Shown: positions 48,778 through 57,525 of the stretch, piece by piece | Layout: each line of letters starts with the position of its first letter | Position numbering within the stretch: position 1 is the first letter of the stretch | Assembly: GCF_003122385.1 (NCBI RefSeq) | Contig: NZ_CP029255.1 | Location: forward strand, 2,790,001 to 2,854,000 | Length of the DNA: 64,000 nucleotides | Direction: 5' to 3' | Source of the DNA: Flavobacterium crocinum | GTDB lineage: Bacteria; Bacteroidota; Bacteroidia; Flavobacteriales; Flavobacteriaceae | Position numbers and translations under genes: made by a program | Notes under the pieces: generated by a model | Database searches by the model: none | What the model saw: the letters and a program-made list of their open reading frames with translations, nothing else | What the model was told of the DNA's origin: nothing

Positions 48778-49599
48778 ATGACAACACAACAACTACACGA
48801 ACAAATTCTTCAAAAAAAATCATTTTTATGCGTTGGTTTAGATCCGGATCTTGCTAAAATGCCACAGCATTTATTAGAATCAGAAGATCCAATTTTTGAA
48901 TTTAATAAAGCGATAATCGATGCTACTCATGATTTGACTGTTGGTTACAAACCGAATACAGCATTTTTTGAAGCATACGGAATAAAAGGATGGATGTCTT
49001 TGCAAAAAACAATCAATTACATCAACGAAAATTATCCTGATATTTTTACCATTGCAGATGCAAAACGTGGTGATATCGGCAATACCTCAAGCATGTATGC
49101 CAAAGCTTTTTTTGAAGATTTGAATTTTGATAGTGTAACAGTTGCTCCTTACATGGGAAAAGATTCTGTTGAGCCTTTCTTGGCTTTCGAAAATAAACAT
49201 ACCATCATGCTGGCTTTAACTTCTAATGAAGGTGCTTTCGATTTTCAGACTTTAAATACTAATGGAAAAGAATTGTACAAACAGGTTTTGGAAACTTCTA
49301 AAACCTGGAAAAACAGCGAAAATCTGATGTATGTTGTTGGTGCAACAAAAGCCGAATATTTTACCGAAATCAGAAAAATTGTTCCGGATAGTTTTTTATT
49401 AGTTCCGGGAATTGGTGCTCAGGGCGGCAGTTTGTCTGAAGTTTGTAAATACGGAATGAATGATAAAGTAGGTCTTTTAGTAAATTCTGCAAGAGCGATC
49501 ATCTACGCTTCTAAAGGAACTGATTTTGCTGAAAAGGCCAGAGAAGAGGCTTTGAAAGTGCAACAAGAAATGGAAGAGATTATTAATTCCAAAGCATAA
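48778..49599 (+). CDS. pyrF: Orotidine 5'-phosphate decarboxylase (type 2)
   Basis: The enzyme makes UMP from OMP, the last step of pyrimidine synthesis. The 273-residue TIM barrel is of the longer PyrF subfamily: [15 protein letters not shown] at the start, [14 protein letters not shown], the catalytic Lys/Asp set in [22 protein letters not shown] (about 90-110), [16 protein letters not shown] and [10 protein letters not shown] near 215. The ATG at 48778 is chosen over the upstream open frame because the consensus promoter ends at 48757. It is monocistronic. Confidence 0.96.
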   Translation: MTTQQLHEQILQKKSFLCVGLDPDLAKMPQHLLESEDPIFEFNKAIIDATHDLTVGYKPNTAFFEAYGIKGWMSLQKTINYINENYPDIFTIADAKRGDIGNTSSMYAKAFFEDLNFDSVTVAPYMGKDSVEPFLAFENKHTIMLALTSNEGAFDFQTLNTNGKELYKQVLETSKTWKNSENLMYVVGATKAEYFTEIRKIVPDSFLLVPGIGAQGGSLSEVCKYGMNDKVGLLVNSARAIIYASKGTDFAEKAREEALKVQQEMEEIINSKA

Positions 49600-49615
49600 T
49601 AATTTTAAATAGATT

Positions 49616-49703
49616 AACCGCAAAGTTCGCTAAGGTTTTTCGCAAGGTTCCCAAAGAAAAAACTTTGTGTTCTTAGCGTAAATCTTTGCGAACTTTGCGG
49701 TAA
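49616..49703. repeat. GCAAAG-word palindrome after pyrF
   Basis: TTAACCGCAAAGTTCGCTAAG on the left is mirrored by CTTTGCGAACTTTGCGGTAA on the right, with degenerate GCAAAG and CTTTG words between, forming a long imperfect hairpin. Confidence 0.65.
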
Positions 49704-49724
49704 AAAAAAAAACAATCTAAACTC

Positions 49725-50525
49725 ATGAAACAATTTCAAGACCAATTAGGAACGATTCATTCTTTTGAAACAACTCCAAAAAGAATTGTTTCGCTGGTTC
49801 CTTCCCAAACAGAATTATTGTATGATTTAGGTTTAGAAGATAAAATTATCGGAATAACGAAGTTTTGTGTCCATCCGTTTCATTTTAAGTCTACCAAAAA
49901 GATTGTCGGTGGAACAAAGAAAATTCATTTTGAAAAAATCAAATTGCTGCAGCCGGATATTATCATTTGTAATAAAGAAGAGAATACCGAAGAAATTGTG
50001 AATCAGTTAAAAGAAATCTGTCCGGTTTGGGTTACGAATATTGTTTCAATCGAAGACAATTTTCAAATGATTTCAGATTTCGGACAATTATTCAATTGCA
50101 GAACCGAAGCTCAAAAGTGGAACAACAAATTGACTTTCGCTTTAAGCGATTTCAAAAATTACATAAAAGAGATTAAGGAAAAGAAAGCAGCTTATTTTAT
50201 CTGGAAAGACCCATATATGGTTGCCGGAAAGGATACGTATATAAATGAGCTGTTAAAACTTAATCATTTTAAAAACATCTACGAAGACAAAGGCCGTTAT
50301 CCTGAAATCGAATTAAGGAAAATGCGTTTGGAAGGCGATCCGGATATTGTTTTCTTGTCATCAGAACCGTATCCTTTTAAAGAAGAAGATGCTTTCGAAA
50401 TCGGAAGATTTACGCATCATGCCAAGACTATTTTCGTAGACGGCGAAATGTTCTCCTGGCATGGAAGCCGATTATCAAAGGCTTTTTCTTATTTTAAATT
50501 GTTACAGGAAAGACTTAAAAATTAG
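49725..50525 (+). CDS. Metal/cobalamin-receptor-like periplasmic-binding-fold protein, 266 aa
   Basis: The fold is that of the helical-backbone substrate-binding proteins for ferric siderophores, haem and B12 (BtuF/FepB type): KRIVSLVPSQTELLYDLGLEDKIIGITKFCVHP at the start, VGGTKKIHFEKIKLLQPDIIIC in the first lobe, AYFIWKDPYMVAGKDTYINELLKLNHFKNIYEDKGRYPEI and GDPDIVFLSSEPYPF in the second. There is no signal peptide, so either it acts in the cytoplasm, its N-terminus is annotated short, or it has changed role; many Flavobacteria homologues also lack one. It stands alone between two GCAAAG palindromes. Confidence 0.86.
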   Translation: MKQFQDQLGTIHSFETTPKRIVSLVPSQTELLYDLGLEDKIIGITKFCVHPFHFKSTKKIVGGTKKIHFEKIKLLQPDIIICNKEENTEEIVNQLKEICPVWVTNIVSIEDNFQMISDFGQLFNCRTEAQKWNNKLTFALSDFKNYIKEIKEKKAAYFIWKDPYMVAGKDTYINELLKLNHFKNIYEDKGRYPEIELRKMRLEGDPDIVFLSSEPYPFKEEDAFEIGRFTHHAKTIFVDGEMFSWHGSRLSKAFSYFKLLQERLKN

Positions 50526-50576
50526 TTTCAGGTTTTCTTTGTCTCAGGTTTCAGGTTAGCTTTAGAGTGCTTTGAT

Positions 50577-50697
50577 TTAACCGCAAAGAGCGCAAAGAAT
50601 TACGCAAAGTTCGCAAAGTTTTTTACACAAAGCTTTGCTAACTTTGCGCTTTTTGTAAAGCCTTTAAATAAAAAACTTTGCGCTCTTTGCGGTTAAA
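50577..50697. repeat. GCAAAG-word palindrome with 22-bp perfect ends
   Basis: The outer 22 bases at each end (50577-50598 and 50676-50697) are exact inverse copies that start TTTAACCGCAAAGAGCGC. The interior consists of further GCAAAG/CTTTGC words. It is the second such element around the 49725-50525 gene. Confidence 0.75.
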
Positions 50698-50756
50698 TTA
50701 TGTTCAAAGTAAGGTGACCTGAAATCTTAAGCTTGAAACAAAGCAAACCAAATTTT

Positions 50757-50840
50757 TATAAAAAAGAATGCCGACATCTCAAAGACGCCGGCATTATTTA
50801 ACTAACCAAAACCAAAATAATAAATAACCAGTTTATTACA
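50757..50840 (-). ncRNA. Putative small RNA, copy 1
   Basis: Read on the - strand, the shared ATCTTTGTAATGTAAT core (50850-50835) is followed by about 80 bases that end in an intrinsic terminator: AATGCCGGC/GTCGGCATT-type stem (50768-50795), then TTCTTTTTT. The whole 155-base unit is repeated twice more downstream. No protein frame is conserved across copies. The unit extends to 50917 on the promoter side. Confidence 0.6.
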
Positions 50841-50999
50841 TTACAAAGATCCGACATAAATCAATGTAGTGCTGTTAAGATCTTGTTATTACTTTGTTGG
50901 ATATAAGTTAATGTCTAAAATTTAAAAATCCCAAAATTTTCAAAATCCAAATTCCAAACTTGTTTAAATTGGAATTAGGATTTTTTTTATTGGAATTTA

Positions 51000-51083
51000 A
51001 TCAAAAAATAATGCCGGCTCCTCGAAGACGCCGGCATTATTTAACTAACCAAAACCAAAATAATAAATAACCAGTTTATTACA
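51000..51083 (-). ncRNA. Putative small RNA, copy 2
   Basis: This has the same layout as copy 1: core ACCTTTGTAATGTAAT (- strand, 51093-51078), a transcribed part with the GGTTATTTATTATTTTGG stretch, and the terminator stem AATGCCGGC/GCCGGCATT (51010-51038) followed by T-rich sequence. The unit spans 51003-51158. Between units lie short AATTGGAATTT-type AT-rich spacers without genes. Confidence 0.6.
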
Positions 51084-51267
51084 TTACAAAGGTCATACAT
51101 AAATCGATGTATTGCTGTTAAGATCTTGTTATACTTTGTTGGATATAAGTTAATGTCTTAATTTAATTCCAATATTTAAAATTCCAAATTCCAATTTTTG
51201 CTATATGTGGCTAAGATTGGAATTTGGAATTTTTTATTTAAGTTATTTAAATTTATTTGGAATTTAA

Positions 51268-51351
51268 TATAAAAAAGAATGCCGGCTCCTCGAAGAAGCC
51301 GGCATCATTTAACTAACCAAAACCAAAATAATAAATAACCAGTTTATTACA
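51268..51351 (-). ncRNA. Putative small RNA, copy 3
   Basis: Core at 51361-51346, terminator stem AATGCCGGC/GCCGGCAT (51278-51305) and a - strand T-run. The unit spans 51271-51425 and ends about 135 bases before the catalase start codon, on the opposite strand to it. Confidence 0.6.
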
Positions 51352-51529
51352 TTACAAAGGTCATACATAAATCGATGTAATGCTGTTAAGGTTTTGTTAT
51401 TACTTTGTTGGACATACGTTAAGATTTTTAAATACCCGATTTTGAGCTTTTTGCAACAATAAATAACTTTTGATTATTAAAATATAGTGCCAATCAATTT
51501 TGTTTATGAATATGGTAAGGATAAGTTTG

Positions 51530-51537
51530 TATATTTG
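51530..51537 (+). promoter_or_regulatory. -7 element for the catalase gene
   Basis: TATATTTG is an exact TAnnTTTG match 23 bases before the ATG. No TTG was seen at the usual upstream distance, as might be expected for an activator-dependent promoter. Confidence 0.55.
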
Positions 51538-51560
51538 GTAAAACATTAAAAATCAGCATT

Positions 51561-53054
51561 ATGGATTCGAGTAAAAAATTAACAACTGCTACAGGAACTC
51601 CCGTTCCGGACAATCAAAACATTCAGACTGCAGGTCCTCGCGGACCCGTTTTATTACAGGATTTTTGGTTTTTAGAAAAGATGGCGCATTTTGACCGCGA
51701 AGTGATTCCCGAAAGAAGAATGCATGCCAAAGGATCTGGTGCGTATGGAACTTTTACCGTAACGCACGATATTACAAAATATACCAGAGCCGATATCTTT
51801 TCTGAGATAGGAAAAAAGACTGAAATGTTTGCCCGATTTTCGACAGTAGCGGGAGAAAGAGGTGCGGCAGATGCGGAAAGAGATATTAGAGGCTTTGCCT
51901 TGAAATTCTATACCAACGAAGGAAACTGGGATTTGGTAGGAAACAATACTCCGGTATTCTTTTTTCGCGACCCAATGAAATTTCCAGATCTGAACCATGC
52001 TGTAAAACGTGATCCAAAAACCAATTTAAGAAGTGCTGATAATAATTGGGACTTTTGGACACTATTACCGGAAGCTTTACATCAGGTTACCATTGTAATG
52101 AGCGACAGAGGAATTCCGAAATCTTACAGACAAATGCACGGATTTGGAAGTCATACTTTTAGTTTTATAAACAGACAAAATGAAAGGCATTATGTAAAAT
52201 TTCATTTTGTAACCCAACAAGGTATTGACAATCTTTCTGATGAAGAAGCAGCAAAACTAGTTGGAGGCGACCGCGAAAGCCACCAAAGAGATTTGTTTGA
52301 TGCTATTGAAGAAGGAAACTTCCCAAAATGGAAAATGTTTGTTCAGATTATGACAGAGGAACAAGCAGAGAATTATCGTTTTCATCCTTTCGATCTGACT
52401 AAAGTTTGGTTGAAAAAAGATTTCCCATTGATTCCTGTGGGAGAATTTGAACTAAACAAAAATCCGGAAAATTATTTTGCCGAAGTAGAACAGGCAGCTT
52501 TTAATCCGGCGCATGTGGTTCCGGGAATTAGTTTTTCTCCAGATAAAATGCTTCAGGCACGTTTGTTCTCTTACGGAGATGCACACCGATATCGTTTAGG
52601 AGTTAATAATTTCCAGATTCCGGTAAATGCATCAAGATGCCCGTATAATACTTTTCACAGAGACGGAGCAATGCGCGTTGATGGAAATAACGGTTCTAAA
52701 AAACATTACGAACCAAATAGCTTTGGCGAAATGCAGGAACAACCGGAATTTAAAGAACCGCCTTTAAAACTTCATGGCGATGCCTGGGCACATAATTTCA
52801 GGGATGATGATAATGATTATTTCTCTCAACCTGGATTATTGTTCAACTTGTTAACTCCAGAGAAAAAACAACTGTTATTCAAAAATACTGCAGCCCAAGT
52901 TGGTGGTGCACAAAAATTTATTCAGGTTCGCCACATCAGAAATTGCTTTAAAGCCGATCCTGCATACGGAGAAGGTGTAGCAAATGCTCTTGGAATGACG
53001 ATGCCAGAAGTAGATGCCTTTGACGATCCGAGATTGGCGATTGTGGTTAGATAA
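51561..53054 (+). CDS. katA: Monofunctional haem catalase
   Basis: The enzyme breaks down hydrogen peroxide in the cytoplasm. The 497 residues are those of a small-subunit clade 3 catalase: distal His in [16 protein letters not shown] (about 52-67), Asn in [17 protein letters not shown] (about 133), and the proximal haem-ligand Tyr in [14 protein letters not shown] (about 345). [20 protein letters not shown] is the usual N-terminus. It is complete, with normal length. Three putative small RNAs lie immediately upstream on the opposite strand, and a dps gene is 3 kb away, in keeping with oxidative-stress functions. Confidence 0.97.
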   Translation: MDSSKKLTTATGTPVPDNQNIQTAGPRGPVLLQDFWFLEKMAHFDREVIPERRMHAKGSGAYGTFTVTHDITKYTRADIFSEIGKKTEMFARFSTVAGERGAADAERDIRGFALKFYTNEGNWDLVGNNTPVFFFRDPMKFPDLNHAVKRDPKTNLRSADNNWDFWTLLPEALHQVTIVMSDRGIPKSYRQMHGFGSHTFSFINRQNERHYVKFHFVTQQGIDNLSDEEAAKLVGGDRESHQRDLFDAIEEGNFPKWKMFVQIMTEEQAENYRFHPFDLTKVWLKKDFPLIPVGEFELNKNPENYFAEVEQAAFNPAHVVPGISFSPDKMLQARLFSYGDAHRYRLGVNNFQIPVNASRCPYNTFHRDGAMRVDGNNGSKKHYEPNSFGEMQEQPEFKEPPLKLHGDAWAHNFRDDDNDYFSQPGLLFNLLTPEKKQLLFKNTAAQVGGAQKFIQVRHIRNCFKADPAYGEGVANALGMTMPEVDAFDDPRLAIVVR

Positions 53055-53222
53055 AAAGGTTCAAAGGTTCAGAGAGGCAAAGGAACAAAGGTTTCTCTTA
53101 GAGTTTTAAAAACAAACCCGACAGGTTTTAAAAACCTGTCGGATTTGTTTGTTTTAAGGATGAGAATCATTTCAAAAAGAAAACCTTTGAGCCTTTGTCC
53201 CTTTGTCTCTTTGTACCTTAAA
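53055..53222. repeat. CAAAGG-word palindrome around a terminator
   Basis: AAGGTTCAAAGGTTCAGAG (53058-53080 region) is mirrored by TTTGTCCCTTTGTCTCTTTG near 53195-53215. Inside lies the hairpin AAACCCGACAGGTTTT / AAAACCTGTCGGATTT (53114-53146), a terminator of the family seen at 342, 4348 and 8006. Confidence 0.65.
53114..53146. terminator. Terminator between catalase and purU
   Basis: A 16-bp stem with one mismatch, T-rich to the right, between convergent genes. Confidence 0.8.
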
Positions 53223-53225
53223 AAA

Positions 53226-54080
53226 CTAAGAAAAAACCACCGTTTTGTTGCTATAAACCATTGTTTTTCGTTGAGAATGTAATTTTATAGCTCTTGCTAA
53301 AACGATTCTTTCCAAATCTCGTCCTTTCATGATAAAATCTTCTACAGAGTGAATATGCGAAACTCTTGCAATATCCTGTTCGATAATCGGACCTTCGTCC
53401 AGTTCTTCGGTTACGTAATGACTTGTGGCACCAATAATTTTTACACCGCGTTTAAAAGCAGAATGATAAGGCTTAGCTCCCGGGAAAGCAGGTAAAAACG
53501 AGTGATGAATATTGATGATTCTGTTTTCGTAAAGTGAAATCAGTTTTGGAGTGATAATTTGCATATAGCGCGCTAAAACAATAAAATCAATGTGGTACCT
53601 TTTTAATAACTCAATTTGTTTGGCTTCGCCTTCTTCTTTATTGTCTTTAGTAAAAGGAACAACGTGAAACGGAATGTCAAATTTTTCAGCTATTGATCTT
53701 AAATCATTATGGTTGCTTATAATAACCGGAATTTCGATATTCAATTCACCGGCACTATAGCGACCCAAAATATCAAAAAGACAATGATCATATTTAGAAA
53801 CAAACAATGCCATTTTAGGTTTTTGTTCCTGACTGTACAAATCCCAGGACATATCAAATTTTGATGCAAGCGTTTGGTCAAAGTCTTCTTTAAAGCTTTC
53901 AATTGTAATTTCAGAATTGGCAAATTCACATTCCAATCGCATAAAAAATACATTTTGCTCCACATCAACATGTTGGTCGATGTAGGTAATGTTTCCGCCT
54001 ACTTTAGCAATAAAAGTAGTTACGGAAGCGATAATGTTTTTCTGGTCTTTACAGTGAATTAAAATGGTTATTTTTTGCAT
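53226..54080 (-). CDS. purU: Formyltetrahydrofolate deformylase
   Basis: PurU hydrolyses 10-formyl-THF to formate and THF, balancing one-carbon units. The 284 residues have an N-terminal ACT domain (ITILIHCKDQKNIIASVTTFIAKVGGNITYIDQHVD) and a C-terminal formyltransferase fold with FIVLARYMQIITPKLI and NIHHSFLPAFPGAKPYHSAFKRGVKIIGATSHYV, which holds the catalytic Asn-His-Asp set, followed by LDEGPIIEQD. The ATG at 54080 (MQKITILIH) is the family's usual start; the frame continues upstream to 54113 without better reason. Confidence 0.95.
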   Translation of the reverse strand: MQKITILIHCKDQKNIIASVTTFIAKVGGNITYIDQHVDVEQNVFFMRLECEFANSEITIESFKEDFDQTLASKFDMSWDLYSQEQKPKMALFVSKYDHCLFDILGRYSAGELNIEIPVIISNHNDLRSIAEKFDIPFHVVPFTKDNKEEGEAKQIELLKRYHIDFIVLARYMQIITPKLISLYENRIINIHHSFLPAFPGAKPYHSAFKRGVKIIGATSHYVTEELDEGPIIEQDIARVSHIHSVEDFIMKGRDLERIVLARAIKLHSQRKTMVYSNKTVVFS

Positions 54081-54187
54081 TCTTATATAATTGGTTATTT
54101 TGGTTAGTGACAAAGTTACAAAGGTTCAAAGTAGCAAAGGCTGCTCTGAACCTTTGTCACTCTGTCTCTTTGAATCTTTAGGAAAAA

Positions 54188-54907
54188 TTATTTTCCATCC
54201 TGCATAGCAAAAACCTTTTGTAATAAAGGTGTTGTTCTGGCAGAAATATCATTTCTTATTTCTTTTTCTTCCACAGCAATCATTTTAAAAACACCTGCCA
54301 AAGCCTGATTTGTTGTATAATCAGTCAAATCCGGATTTACTTTTTTTACTAATGGAATAGTGTTGTATTTTGTGATAATGTTTTTCCAGACTACATCGGC
54401 GCCTACTTTTTCAAAAGAACTTTTAATCACAGGATTAAATTTACCATACAAAGCTGTTGTTGTACTATTTTGCAAATAACTAGTTGCAGCGCTGTCGTTT
54501 CCTAAAAGGATGTTTTTAGCATCTGTAAAACTCATGTTTTTAACCGCAGAAACAAAAATAGGAGTTGCTTCTTTCACAGCATCTTCAGCAGCACGGTTCA
54601 GCATTTTGATTCCTTCATCAGCCAGTGAGCTTAAACCTACTTTGCGTAGTGTTGCATCTACTTTTTGTAATTCTTCCGGCATTAATATTTTTACAACTTC
54701 ATTTTTATAGAATCCGTCAACAGCAGTTAATTTGCTTACTTGTTCTGTGATTCCTTTGTTTAAAGCTTCCTTCAATCCTGAAGCAATATCTACAGTTCCT
54801 GTTGTTGGAATCTGAGATGCTATCTGAGGCAATTGATTTAAAGTCTGTTGTACCTGTGCGCAAGACGTTAGAGAAAATGTAACGGCTAATAGAAAAATCT
54901 TTTTCAT
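54188..54907 (-). CDS. DUF4197 family lipoprotein, 239 aa
   Basis: The signal peptide MKKIFLLAVTFSLTSC has its lipidated Cys at residue 16, then AQVQQTLNQLPQ. The domain is helical, with the DUF4197 hallmarks GLKEALNKGITEQVSKLTAVDGFYKNEVVKILMPEELQKVDATLRKVGLSSLADEGIKMLNRAAEDA and a later FTDAKNILLGNDSAATSYLQ. The family is widespread in Proteobacteria and Bacteroidota without assigned function. It is separated from purU by a CAAAGG-word palindrome (54100-54180). Confidence 0.9.
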   Translation of the reverse strand: MKKIFLLAVTFSLTSCAQVQQTLNQLPQIASQIPTTGTVDIASGLKEALNKGITEQVSKLTAVDGFYKNEVVKILMPEELQKVDATLRKVGLSSLADEGIKMLNRAAEDAVKEATPIFVSAVKNMSFTDAKNILLGNDSAATSYLQNSTTTALYGKFNPVIKSSFEKVGADVVWKNIITKYNTIPLVKKVNPDLTDYTTNQALAGVFKMIAVEEKEIRNDISARTTPLLQKVFAMQDGK

Positions 54908-55125
54908 TATTGGGGTTTTATTTAAGTTTCAAAAATAGTACTTATTCAAAAATAAAGCCACAATTTTATATGTTAGACCGCAACATTTTGTGTTAGAATT
55001 AACAAAATATCCCCAGTCTCAAAGATAAGTAGGTCAAAGGGATAGTATAAGGTTGATTTTAGGACAATATTTCCTAATTAGGATCTTTTTTTATACAATC
55101 GTTGATGCTGTTTTTAGAGCAGTTT

Positions 55126-55476
55126 TTATTTGTAAGATAATCGGGTTTGCGGATTGTAAACGGGTTTGTTTGTATTTAAATCCTTTAAAATAGTATCCGT
55201 ATAATCTTTACCTCCTTTAATTAGATAAAAAAGCGATTTTGCCACATAAACCGGCCCATACGGAAATATGCGCCAACCCGCAGAAAGGTTGATAAAGAAA
55301 TGTTTTAAAGCATATTTGAAAGTACTCTCATTCGGACGAATAAAATAAATATTGGATTCTTTAATTCTTTTGACCATTTTGGACAGAATAAAAGGAAAAA
55401 TGATAAACTTTCCTCCCTGTTGGATTAAGACGTTTATTTCAAACATTGTTAGGCCTTCAATATTATTTGTTTTCAT
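55126..55476 (-). CDS. Hypothetical protein of a small Bacteroidota family, 116 aa
   Basis: The product has MFEINVLIQQGGKFIIFPFILSKMVKRIKESNIYFIRPNES, then a segment ALKHFFINLSAGWRIFPYGPVYVAKSLFYLIKGGKDYTDTIL. The G-G-K-F-x-I-F/Y, IYFIR and GW-x-x-P-x-GP-x-Y words are familiar to me from small proteins in several Bacteroidetes; no function is attached to them. A partially buried helix in the middle may associate with the membrane. The intergenic sequence 54908-55125 before it shows nothing recognisable. Confidence 0.7.
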   Translation of the reverse strand: MKTNNIEGLTMFEINVLIQQGGKFIIFPFILSKMVKRIKESNIYFIRPNESTFKYALKHFFINLSAGWRIFPYGPVYVAKSLFYLIKGGKDYTDTILKDLNTNKPVYNPQTRLSYK

Positions 55477-55611
55477 AATAGTTAATTTTTTAAATATTAT
55501 AAATCAGTGGTATAATTGGAGTGCAAAGATCTTGAGATCCGGAAAGAGTTGTTGCCTGTAAAAGGTTTTAAAATAATGAGTTAAGACTTTTTTTTGGCGG
55601 TAATTTAGAAA

Positions 55612-55656
55612 AAAAAAGTGAGAATTTATCAAAATTGATAAATTCTCACTACACTT
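55612..55656. terminator. Terminator after the L,D-transpeptidase gene
   Basis: AGTGAGAATTTATCA / TGATAAATTCTCACT is a 15-bp perfect stem with A/T flanks, 15 bases after the stop codon. Confidence 0.9.
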
Positions 55657-55670
55657 GAATTGAATTATTT

Positions 55671-57230
55671 TTATTGAGCAGCAATGGCACTTTCGCCAGT
55701 TAACTCTTTATCTTTTTCGTATACATCCTGAAAGAAACCAATTTCCCCATTTTCATTAACTAATGAAGTAAAATAAGTAATGTAAATAGGTACTTTTTTA
55801 GATAATTTGAAACTGCTTTCTACTTTTCCTTCCATTGCTTTATCAATTTTAGCTTGTGTCCATTCCGGATAATCTTTAAGCATAGCAACAGCTAATTCTT
55901 TAGCCATTTTTACATTAATGCAACCATGGCTAAATGTTCTTTTTTCAAAATCAAATAATGTTTTAGAAGGTGTATCGTGCATGTAAATATCATCAGAATT
56001 TGGGAACATGAATTTTACCAACCCTAAAGAATTATCCGGACCTGGTTTTTGTCTTACTTGTCCGTTTACCATTTCCATATTTTTCTCTGCTAAATAATTT
56101 GGATCTGATGCAATTTTAGATCGTAATTCATTTTGAACAATGCTTTGTGGAACGGTCCAATAAGGACTAAAAACGATTCTGTCAATTTCACCATTGAAAA
56201 TGGTAGTTTTAGTTAAAGGAGCTCCAACAAAAACAGGTGAATTTAACTGTACTTTTCCATTTTTAACGTATACCATTTCATACGAAGGCACATTGACCAA
56301 AACATATTCGTCGCTTGCCGCAATTTGAGATGCAATGGCGCGGCATCTTTCCATATTCAGTTTTAAAGTTTCCATTTTCTCAGAAAGCGGAATATTCATT
56401 TCTTTAATATGTTCTTCTGCAAGAATATAGTTTGGTTTAAATCCGTTACGGACTTTGTATTTCATTACAGCATCCATCAGTTCACGGTCGTAAACATCAC
56501 TTTTAGAATCCTGTTTTAAATCGCCTAATAGATACAAACGATTTCTAACCTGAGCAATAGTGCTGGAAACAGCGTCCGGGCGTAACTCTTTATAAGGAGA
56601 TTCAGCAGGAACAATTGGTTTCCATTTATGTGAACGGTCTAGTTTTTTGTATTTTTTCAATACATCTTCCAATTTATAATATTGGTCGTATTCTACTTTG
56701 GCATCAAGATTCGCAGTAGCAGATGATTCTTCGATAGTACTGTAGTTCAAAAAATCTTTCAACATGTCATTGTAGGACAATTTTTTCTTGTCTGTATTGC
56801 TTTTTTTAGTGTACAAAACATACATTGAACTTAAAAGCATGTCAGCATCCGTTTTAGATGGATTGTTTTCTAACGAATCATCAAAAAGTTTGTCAATTTC
56901 ATTTTGGTAAGGAAATACTAAATCATTAGTTTTTTTTGCTTTTTCATATAATACAGAACCAAATTCATTGATTTCGTCTTCATCAAACCAAATCGTTCCA
57001 AGAGTTCTGGTTCTGTATAATGACATTACATCTGATTTGTATTTTTTTAAATCAGCATACCTTTTAAAAAAGTCATTCGCTTTTTCAGCGTTTGCAAGAT
57101 CTGTATCGTTGAAAACGGTTGTGTGGTTTGAAGTTTTTTTATGGGAAAAATTGCTGTTTTCAAGTGTATTGAAAGAAGATATAAAGAAACTCAAACCCAA
57201 AATTGCGGTGAATGAATAAAATGTTTTCAT
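55671..57230 (-). CDS. L,D-transpeptidase (YkuD/YcbB type), 519 aa
   Basis: This enzyme of the cell envelope forms 3-3 cross-links or anchors proteins to peptidoglycan. A signal peptide (MKTFYSFTAILGLSFFISSF) precedes a scaffold domain (about 60-290, with a peptidoglycan-binding-like segment AVMKYKVRNGFKPNYILAEEHI). The YkuD catalytic domain follows: VNVPSYEMVYVKNGKV, SPYWTVPQSIVQNELRSKIASDPNYLAEKNM, and the active-site FSHGCINVKMAKELA with catalytic Cys near 433 and the His two before it. All key residues are present. Monocistronic, with a strong terminator. Gap 57231-57525 to the next gene shows no feature beyond AT-rich sequence. Confidence 0.93.
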   Translation of the reverse strand: MKTFYSFTAILGLSFFISSFNTLENSNFSHKKTSNHTTVFNDTDLANAEKANDFFKRYADLKKYKSDVMSLYRTRTLGTIWFDEDEINEFGSVLYEKAKKTNDLVFPYQNEIDKLFDDSLENNPSKTDADMLLSSMYVLYTKKSNTDKKKLSYNDMLKDFLNYSTIEESSATANLDAKVEYDQYYKLEDVLKKYKKLDRSHKWKPIVPAESPYKELRPDAVSSTIAQVRNRLYLLGDLKQDSKSDVYDRELMDAVMKYKVRNGFKPNYILAEEHIKEMNIPLSEKMETLKLNMERCRAIASQIAASDEYVLVNVPSYEMVYVKNGKVQLNSPVFVGAPLTKTTIFNGEIDRIVFSPYWTVPQSIVQNELRSKIASDPNYLAEKNMEMVNGQVRQKPGPDNSLGLVKFMFPNSDDIYMHDTPSKTLFDFEKRTFSHGCINVKMAKELAVAMLKDYPEWTQAKIDKAMEGKVESSFKLSKKVPIYITYFTSLVNENGEIGFFQDVYEKDKELTGESAIAAQ

Positions 57231-57525
57231 TTTTTTTAATTTTTACGTTATTACTTTTTTTGATGGTAAGCTTTGGTAAAAATTTGGGGGCTTTTCTACA
57301 TTGCTAAATTACTTTAGAGCGCCTTAAAACATGTTTCCTGATTTTATTTAAATGTTGCGAAATTGCCATGTCTTTTAGCTTTCTTTAACTATATCAATTA
57401 GTTACGTAATTTGTTACCCTTGTAGTTCACGAAATCGATTTATTTTTGTTAAGATAAGCTTAGAGTAAGGATCGAATATTAAAATATTTTGTAAATTGCC
57501 TCCATAAAATTATCATATTCATAAA

